DNA of 64,000 nt from Chrysopilus asiliformis (taxonomy: Eukaryota > Arthropoda > Insecta > Diptera > Rhagionidae). The position numbers and the translations under genes were made by a program. Below the pieces are notes generated by a model. The model made no database searches and was not told where the DNA came from. It was given only the letters and a program-made list of their open reading frames with translations. The stretch lies in contig OZ035962.1 in NCBI GenBank assembly GCA_964034945.1, forward strand, positions 74,477,597-74,541,596, given 5' to 3'. Shown here one piece after another: positions 56,957 to 64,000 of the stretch. Positions within the stretch are counted from its first letter, which is position 1, and each line of letters begins with the position of its first letter.

Positions 56957-58873
56957 AAAACAACACCGAAATGACGACTTATTCGATTATCTTGGGATAT
57001 ATTGAAACTCCACTATAATCAAATATATCTGCAATAACAGGGAGTGACATTACAGCAACAGATTTCCACTTTCTAATATAAACAAATACCATCGTCCATA
57101 TGTATATTGTTTACATCAAGAACAAGCAGGTATATAAGTTATATTAGAGCGATGTATGGTTTGGTATTTTGCAGCCCTCCACCCCGCTATGGCTTAGTTA
57201 CATTTGGTTTGGTCTTCTATGCTAATGTACATTTCATGTTGATGAACATTAAATTAAGATGGAAATGACCGACAATTAATTATTTAAGGAAAACAAAAAG
57301 GTGTTTAATGTAAGCAGTGGGTAATATTTTTCCGAGGTTAATATTGTTATTCCCTAGATAAGCTTTGATTTATTTTAAAAGTCAACACCCTGTAAAGCAT
57401 GTTTCCTGATAAAAACATTTTCCACCATAAAAATTCAAAGCAAAATTAGGAAAAATGAAGCACTTTTCCTGTTATGAAGTAATTTATATTGTTTTATTAT
57501 TATTTTATTATTTTCTCCTCCCAGGACCTTCTTTATCATGAAATAATAATTTTTTCAGTGGCGGGCAAAAACGTGTTGTGAAGCCGATAGCTAAATTAGA
57601 TGAAAAGGACTTATTTTGTAACAATTGAATTATTTTACGCTCTCATATTTTACCTACATAAATTAAGAAAACAATTTTTATGTGAGTCAATTCAAATGAA
57701 AGCATTCAACAATTTGTAGGGATGAATAATACATAAATCGATAGCAAAAAGCAAAACGGAAACGATATCAACAAAAAATTAATGTTATAATATATACATT
57801 AAAAAATTTTTTTTTTTAAATTTTATAGAATTTTTCACATAAAATCAGTTTTTCTGATTATAATACAAAAATATACCCGAAAATTACTTACAGTGAATTA
57901 TTGTTTTAATTTTGGGTTTTATCAGTAATAAAAATAACAAGTTTTTTTACCAACAGTTTTTTCGGTAGATTTTTTAGATAATAAAGAAGGTAAATAAATA
58001 AAATTTAGTATGGATATAAAAAGGACGACAAACAGTCAAAATAAATAGAGCACGTAGCACAATAAAAGTCACAACATAAACTGGCTACAAGCAATTGTTC
58101 TCCCTTAACCTACTCTCGTCTCGTATTCGTATATTATGTTACTCTTTGATACTATAACAAAAGTTGTTCCTAAATATACCCTGAAAGCATAAAGGATAAG
58201 GTATAGAATTAATTCGTTCCGTAGCTGAAACGTTTCATTAAACAAGTACTTAATTAAGAGGATCCTAATCAATGTCTTTCCAATTTCTGAAATCCACCAC
58301 ACTAGTCTCTAAGGCTCCAGTAAATTTTCCAAATACTCACCATCAGGTTCGATACCTATAGATACTTACTTTTAGATATTCAGCTTGTTCCTTTGATGAT
58401 GATATTCGTTGTGAACGTATAAAATGCTTATCATACGATATAGAATACTCACATACATATTTGTATTCATGTATTTCTAAAAGTTACATAAAGATGCCCG
58501 ACTCTCATTTTTTTTTTTGCCACAATTACAGCCAAAGGCAGTCATTACACATCTTAAGTACATCGTGAAGAAAATAGCTGGATTATAACATTTTTTAGAG
58601 TAAGGACATGACCCCAACATAAAATGAAACATTAAGAGTTTTACGTTAGAAGACCATTTCATTATGCATTAATTACATTTTACATGCCAACATTAGTATC
58701 GTAATCCATTTACAACAAATGTACTCACACTTTTTATTTGATTCATCAATAATTTGCTCATTTAAAAAGCGGTTAGTAAAATTTAGAGATCATTGCACCT
58801 GGAATTTGAATTTTTTAAAACTAGTGACCGACATGAATTTTTGATATACAGGTTGACAACTCCGTACTAGACT
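56957..58873. other. AT-rich region, no gene seen
   Basis: No coding region, RNA gene or element end recognised. Confidence 0.5.
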
Positions 58874-59482
58874 ATTTTTATACCCGTATGGTGAAACCAA
58901 AGGGTATATTAACTTTGTTTTACCGTTTGTAACGCCAAGATCCCGTCATCACACACAAAAATGAATTACACCAGTGTATTTAGAATGATAAAAAAAAATG
59001 AATTTTGCATGTCCGTCCGTCTGTCCGTCTGTCCGTCTGTCCGTCTGTCTGTCCGTCTGTCTGTCCGTCTGTCTGTCCGTCTGTCTATCTGTGGCGCGGA
59101 TTACGGGCGCACGGATTTAGCTAGAGACTTGAAAGATCCGTTTTGCACAGATCCGTTTTTCGTAAAACGTGAGGCTAAGTTCGTTAATGGGCAAAAATGG
59201 AGCATTAGGGGGGGTACCCCCCATACGAACGAAAACGTTTTTTGCGAATACCTCAAAAACGGTGCATCTTATCAAAAAAGTGCAAGAACAAAAGTTATTT
59301 AGGATATAATTCTACATATAACTCCCATACATCAAAATCCAATTGGAATAAATTTTAAAAAATCTTTTTGGAAAGTTTAACCTTAAAGTGGAATTTTGGT
59401 ACAACTGTTCCAATTTTGATACGAATATCACCATACGGGTCTCCAATGATTGCCACATAGGCGATTATAGCTTTTGTTATGT
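58874..59482 (+). mobile_element. DINE-1/mini-me-like element
   Basis: Complete copy with the longest (GTCY)n core in the family here (59,009-59,090), the 'ggggggtaccccccatacg' segment, subterminal repeats, a mutated hairpin (attgccacataggcgat) and TTTGTTATG end. Confidence 0.93.
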
Positions 59483-59806
59483 TTAATTGAACAATTTTAG
59501 TTCCTGTGAACTGAATTTAATTACTATTTCAACTTATGTAGGAAAGAGTTTAAAAAATTTATTTAATAAGCGAAATGAAATAAACCTGTTCAAAAACTAA
59601 AGCATAAAAATATCAAACAGTGTTGTGCAGATTGCTCACAAAACGTATTTTATGTAATAGTTTACCCGTAACAAATTGTTTACCGGTCCCAAAATTTTTG
59701 TGAACAATGTAAAGAATGTAAACAATTTTTTTAAATAAACCTTGAACAAATTTTGGAGCCGAAAAATCCGCCAGCGGAAATGAAATCTTTACCTCTGGAG
59801 CCCAAT
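59483..59806. other. spacer, nothing identified
   Basis: No gene or repeat recognised. Confidence 0.45.
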
Positions 59807-60132
59807 GAACGCAACGCGAACGCAACTCCAACGCTGTGAACTGTCACGCAGCGCCACATTTCAGCGGCAGAGCCCAATGGCATCTCGTGAAGTAGTAAAA
59901 GTGACATAATATAAAGTGGTATAAAGCTGGCAAAATTACAAAAACGGATAATTTTGAAGCGCTAATTTGCTTCGTTGGTCTTTATCTTTGTCATTTGTCT
60001 GTTATTGCACAAAGGCTATCAATTTTTCTTCGAACATTTCCCCAACCTCACTTTATGAACTGTCAACGCAGAATTCTGCGGCAAAGTTAGAAGTTTGCAA
60101 ACTTTTGCGTTGTAGTTGCGTTCACTGCGTTC
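59807..60132. mobile_element. candidate MITE, GC-richer ends
   Basis: Left GAACGCAACGCGAACGCAAC and right complement GAACGCAGTGAACGCAACTA; 'gaactgtca' recurs in direct orientation near both ends. No clear duplication. Confidence 0.6.
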
Positions 60133-60443
60133 AAAAAAAACTAATTTAAAACAAAAAAAAAACGTTTAGAAGTTTTGTTCATTAAAAAAAATTTGCCCAA
60201 CAAAAACGCCATTTTTGTGTCAATATCAAAGATATTGAATTTTAGGCTATTTTGGCGTCACTAATTCTGAGTAGGACTTTGCTTTTGCAAACTTTACTTC
60301 TGGAGGTACCAAAAAGAAAATATTTTCGATACCAAAAAAGTTGCTTGAAAGATTTTCTTTTTCGTATCTCCAAAAGTAGAGTGAATCTGGCCAACACAAA
60401 GTCCGATTTAGAATAAAAATATGATCCCAATATTTTTAACTAT
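60133..60443. other. spacer, nothing identified
   Basis: No gene or repeat recognised. Confidence 0.45.
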
Positions 60444-60452
60444 ATTTTATGC

Positions 60453-60761
60453 AGGAAGATTCCAGCGTAGTCCAAGTGGTAAAGTCCTTGGAACGTATTC
60501 CGGAGGTCGGTGGTTTAATTCCCGACTGTGACACGCTGTGATTCAAGTCCACTCAACTTGCTTTACGAAATATTAGTAATAGTTGCCGCTTGGTGCTAAC
60601 AACATCATCGGGTTGCAACGTAAAAACCTTACAAATGTTGTAATTCATCCATAGTTCGCAATCCATATAAAAACTGTAGGTACCAAGCAGGGAAAAAATT
60701 GTTATAAAACTTTAATTGAGGAGACCCAGGGTCTTTGAAAGCTATAGCGCAGAGGATGATG
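60453..60761 (+). mobile_element. tRNA-derived SINE, copy 2
   Basis: Flanked by a 9-bp duplication ATTTTATGC (60,444-60,452 and 60,762-60,770). A box TAGTCCAAGTGG (60,468), B box GGTTTAATTCC (60,512), then the same body as copy 1 and a GATGATG 3' end. At 309 bp it lacks the TTAA MITE of copy 1. Confidence 0.9.
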
Positions 60762-60854
60762 ATTTTATGCCGGTGGTAGGTCTGTGGGGTTATACTTGAG
60801 GAACATTTAAAAAAATAAAAATAAAAAAATATATATAGCAAAAATAAATAAACA

Positions 60855-60990
60855 ACGAAAAAACGAAATTATTTTTTTCGGTATTCGTTACGTTTTTCGT
60901 TATTGTAACGGAATTAAATGTCTACAACGTTATAACGTAATTTTGAGGCAAAAACCGGAAAACCGTTATTTCGTTTCTTTTATTCCGTCA
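60855..60990 (-). repeat. dispersed repeat, inverted copy of 20.4 kb
   Basis: 'cgttataacgtaattttg' and 'cgaaaaaacgaaat' match the complement of 20,345-20,465. Confidence 0.7.
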
Positions 60991-61950
60991 CGTTACGGAT
61001 ACCTCCCATACCTGGTTTTTTGCCATTATCTTAAAAACTAACGGATTTTCGATGATTCGTTGTAACACCACGAAATATAGAGAATAATGTTCTCCATTAT
61101 TTGGTTTTTTGCCGTTATTTGCTATCTTTTACCGTTATCGAGATAGTTTATTAAAAAGAGTTAAAAATTTGATTTTTGCGAATTTCAATTTCAAAATAAC
61201 TGTTTTTCGAAAAAAAGAACAGATAAGGGAAAAATTAAAGATATGAAAATTCTTTAAATTGTCGCCTGTGATCGTAAAGCGACTCCTTTTGGGATATTTC
61301 AAATTTAAAAAAAATCATATTTTCATTTAAAGTGGTATTTTATTCGTCGCGTTATAGTATAAATTGCTCAGGAACGTGGATTGTGTATAAAAAGATCATG
61401 TGCTAGTCACATCAGATATTTTGTTCTTAATTTTATTCAATTATATTAGAAAATAAAAAAACTATTCCCACCATAACCTTTCCAAGGAAATCCTTTTTTT
61501 TCTAAACGGTTTACTTTAACAAACAAAATAAAAATCATAGTACTGTATGTAGTATACACACTAAAATGGAGTGTGTATAGAAACTCGAATAAAATATAAT
61601 TATGTGACACTTGAATAGATGTTTCAGATTTAATTAAAAAATTCTTCTTATACAAAAGCGTAACGTTCTTCCGAGAATCTAATTAAAATTCTTCAAAAGA
61701 AATAAGTTGAGAGTTTGTTTATTAATTGCCTGATTTTAAAGGGCAAACCGTTTAAACAGTGAATGGACATCTATAACTATAAGGTGCGAGTATTGTTACA
61801 ATAACTCTTCGGGAAAAGTCAACATTTGTAGAAAAAAAAACGAACAAAAATATCATAAACCGTTTGAGGTAAAAAATGTCTATTGTTCCTAGGTTTTTAG
61901 ATGTCTGTACAATTGTGCTCAACGCTTTTTCAAAAATACATTAAGCTTTT
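60991..61950. other. AT-rich region, no gene seen
   Basis: A TATAAAAAG motif at 61,388 has no gene behind it. No other signal. Confidence 0.45.
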
Positions 61951-62487
61951 ATTCTATACGAATTTCTCGGCTTATAGGTCATTAAAAAAATATAACAAAA
62001 TGTTATATTATTTTTGCGGATGTTTTCATATCCAAATTCCCCCCAACAGGTCATCTATAATTACAATACTTTCTTTTTAAATAAAAATTGTTCCAAAATC
62101 GTACAGTGTAACTCGAGCATTGCCGCAATTTTTTTCCGCGTAACACGAGATTCGCGTAACTCAAATACCGCGTAACTCGAGGGATACCTGTACTTATACC
62201 CCGATTGCCATGGACCTTATACGAATTATAAGGGAAGGCAAAATAGCTCCATCAAGCCAGAGCGACTTTACTTTTGCACGGAAGCTGGCTCACCGTCATC
62301 AGAGCCTGCTTTACCAGCTTCCACGCAGGCTTACAGTATTTGGTGGAGTAAGACTCGATTAAATGTGCCAGAAACAGTCTCCTAATAGGGTTTCAGGGCA
62401 AACTGAAACTTATTGGGGGGAATTTGGGTGTGAAATCATTTTGTTATATTTTTTTATTGACCTATAAGCCGAGAAATTCCAATAGAA
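61951..62487. mobile_element. 537-bp palindromic MITE
   Basis: Inverted ends ATTCTATACGAATTTCTCGG / complement ATTCTATTGGAATTTCTCGG continuing 'cttataggtca' and an AT-rich arm, plus a second inverted block ('aaattccccccaa' / 'ttggggggaattt'). The centre is GC-richer, with a short hairpin (ggaagctgg...ccagcttcc, 62,280-62,323). No duplication resolved. Confidence 0.8.
62104..62190. mobile_element. 87-bp pogo-like MITE nested
   Basis: CAGTGTAACTCGAGC left, complement CAGGTATCCCTCGAGTTAC right, with TA at 62,102-62,103 and 62,191-62,192. 'gcgtaac' is repeated inside. Confidence 0.75.
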
Positions 62488-62934
62488 TTCAATGCTAGAA
62501 AGGTCGCGTAAAAACCTTGAATCAGAAATGATATATTAAGCTTTGGTAAACACAAAATATTAAGCTTTTATGTTACTTATCAAAAATGTAAAAGTAACAA
62601 TTTTCATAGTATTTATAGAAATCAGTTCCAGGAAAATCACTTCCAGGAAAATCACTTCCAGAAAAATCAGTTAAGGTAGAGGGGAAAAAAAGATGTCGAA
62701 TTACAAATTGAAAGTTGTGACTTATTTCTTAGCAAACATAGACACACCCACCAGTTTATTACAATCCCACATTATTCCTTCGAAAAATACTTGGAATTTT
62801 CCAAAATGTTTGTGAAATTTAAGTTTATTTGAAAATTCTATCGTTAATTAACATGCATACATTTTATAAAATTAAGCTCTCAATTCTAAAAACCAAATCA
62901 TTAACGCTTTCCTAAACAAAAAATGAAAAGTCAG
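62488..62934. other. AT-rich spacer with short repeats
   Basis: 'tcacttccaggaaaa' is repeated three times at 62,630-62,670; otherwise nothing identified. Confidence 0.5.
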
Positions 62935-62936
62935 TA

Positions 62937-63350
62937 GGGGAGACCGGGTATGGTTGTCACACGGGTTGGTTGTCACAGCGGCCATAACAGAAAACTGAAC
63001 GAACGAATGAGTTTATTAATCGGCGTCGAATGAGTGCTATAGCAACACTTCTCTACCTACTTCACTTCAGCCTGCTCTAAAATGCAGTGACGTAGATATA
63101 TGCAATTGTTTTTTTTGGACAGCGAAAGTAATTTTTTGTGCATCTGTGTCGAGTCTCGTAAGCATAATTAAATAATACATAGTAATATACCTTTTCGTGT
63201 ATTTATGATGTTAAATATGTGTTTCATGATATTGTTATATGATTTTTCAAATAAACATTGATTGAACTTTATTTTGGGAGGTTATGTACAAAAATGTGTT
63301 TTGGGGCAGGTTGTCTCAGGTTGACTGGGGTTGGTAGTCTCATATAATTC
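62937..63350 (+). mobile_element. left end of a TA/GGGGAGA-type element
   Basis: TA then GGGGAGACCGGGTATGGTTG, closely like the 5422 element's end. 'ggttgtcac' and 'ggttgtctc' phrases recur at 62,955-62,980 and 63,309-63,335. No right end was found before the window ends. Confidence 0.5.
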
Positions 63351-63600
63351 CATTAAGTTAGGTATTTTGAATTAAAAAATATTACGTCCAAAGAAATTAT
63401 AGACTTACTATGATTATATTTTTGTTATTTTCGTTACCAGAATTTTGGTTATTGTTTTTTATTATGAATTATGCATTTTTACTTTCTTCTACGGAGTATA
63501 ATAAAGTATTGTATTCATGAAAAATTTCGACCTCTTAATTTTGCCTAAAAAACATTTCCCGATCACTCCTGAGTCGATTGGAGTCATATTTAAAAAATGT
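63351..63600. other. spacer, nothing identified
   Basis: No gene or repeat end recognised. Confidence 0.45.
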
Positions 63601-63672
63601 CTTTCTGTCTGTCAGTCTGTCAGTCTGTCAGTCTGTCTGTCAGTCTGTCTGTCAGTCTGTCTGTCAGTCTGT
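63601..63672. repeat. (CTGT/CAGT) tetranucleotide array
   Basis: Eighteen or so imperfect tetranucleotides (ctgtcagtctgt). Followed by 'tctcaaaaactaatagagct' and 'gccatgaaattttata', an arrangement like other (GTCY)n elements here but with unrelated wording. Confidence 0.9.
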
Positions 63673-64000
63673 GTACAAGATTTCTCAAAAACTAATAGAG
63701 CTAGCGCCATGAAATTTTATAGGCACGTTGGGTCCTGAAATGGGACGATCCTATCAACTTTTGGGGGAAATCCGTTAACCGGAAGTATCCAAAATGGCGG
63801 TTTTTCAAAAATCGCAATTTCGTTTTTCTCGATTTACTCCCAAACTACGCGTTTTTTAGTGGCCTTAAGTATGACAAAACTTGGAGAAAATAAAATTTCC
63901 CACACTTTTGTCTTTAGCTATAACTCGATATCTCCACCTGTTATCGAGATAAACCGTTATTTCCAAAAAAAACAGTTTTTTGCGATTATCTCGAAAACTA
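63673..64000 (+). repeat. likely interior of a (GTCY)n-containing repeat
   Basis: Contains 'ctcaaaaactaatagagct', 'caaaatggcggttttt' and 'ttatctcgaaaacta'. Runs off the right edge; no end or coding seen. Confidence 0.4.

Noticed and set aside
61385..61415. Promoter-like TATAAAAAG with a possible initiator
   Set aside because: No coding sequence or transcript start follows, and such motifs are expected by chance in AT-rich DNA.

Overview
This window is AT-rich, intron-bearing eukaryotic DNA, almost certainly from an insect and most likely a fly (Diptera). The evidence for that is a minus-strand gene of the secreted DUF1091 type (best known from flies) with a 55-bp intron, a dense load of mariner, pogo, piggyBac-type, hAT and Helitron sequences, and many copies of a (GTCY)n repeat resembling the dipteran DINE-1/mini-me elements. 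The species cannot be named from sequence alone. There are no bacterial genes, no CRISPR array and no rRNA gene.

Layout. 1-4465 is an 18-bp satellite array running into a degenerate 13-bp array and then a Helitron-like 3' end (to 4820). 5.4-7.3 kb holds a pogo-like remnant and an internally deleted mariner. 7.6-8.1 kb is a tRNA-derived SINE carrying a TTAA-flanked MITE; a second SINE copy is at 60.5 kb. 9.4-19.2 kb is a run of TA-flanked inverted-repeat elements (one with pogo transposase C-terminal remnants) and DINE-1-like copies. 20.5-22.5 kb is a palindromic MITE split by two tandem non-autonomous Helitrons. 22.6-27.4 kb is a tandem-repeat region holding a DINE-1-like copy and a 3.07-kb Helitron. 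27.6-29.9 kb is a DINE-1-like element split by a solo LTR that is itself split by a MITE. 31.1-35.8 kb holds a MITE, a 2.2-kb hAT-type element with 8-bp target duplications, and a TA-flanked element, each of the last two with smaller elements nested in it. 38.5-40.3 kb is a gutted Tc1/mariner-type gene with two opposed copies of one MITE. 41,971-42,555 is the only host-type gene I can support. 44.2-49.8 kb is a three-layer nest: a DINE-1-like element split by a 5.1-kb Ty3/gypsy retrotransposon whose gag is split by another DINE-1-like copy. 53.2-55.8 kb is a minus-strand RNase H-bearing LINE lacking the reverse transcriptase palm. 56-63 kb holds palindromic MITEs, one more DINE-1-like copy, the second SINE and another TA-type terminus.

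The genes do not form an operon or pathway. Every transposon protein seen is broken by deletion, frameshift, stop or insertion, so none of these copies is autonomous. What the window offers is a readable insertion history: several insertion sites can be reconstructed exactly, from a palindrome's other arm, an interrupted reading frame, a tandem repeat or a second repeat copy. No new enzyme-based system is visible. The least ordinary items are the 18-bp satellite abutting a Helitron end, MITEs carrying tRNA-like promoter cores, and a group of CAC-ended MITEs with 2-bp target duplications that are not always TA.
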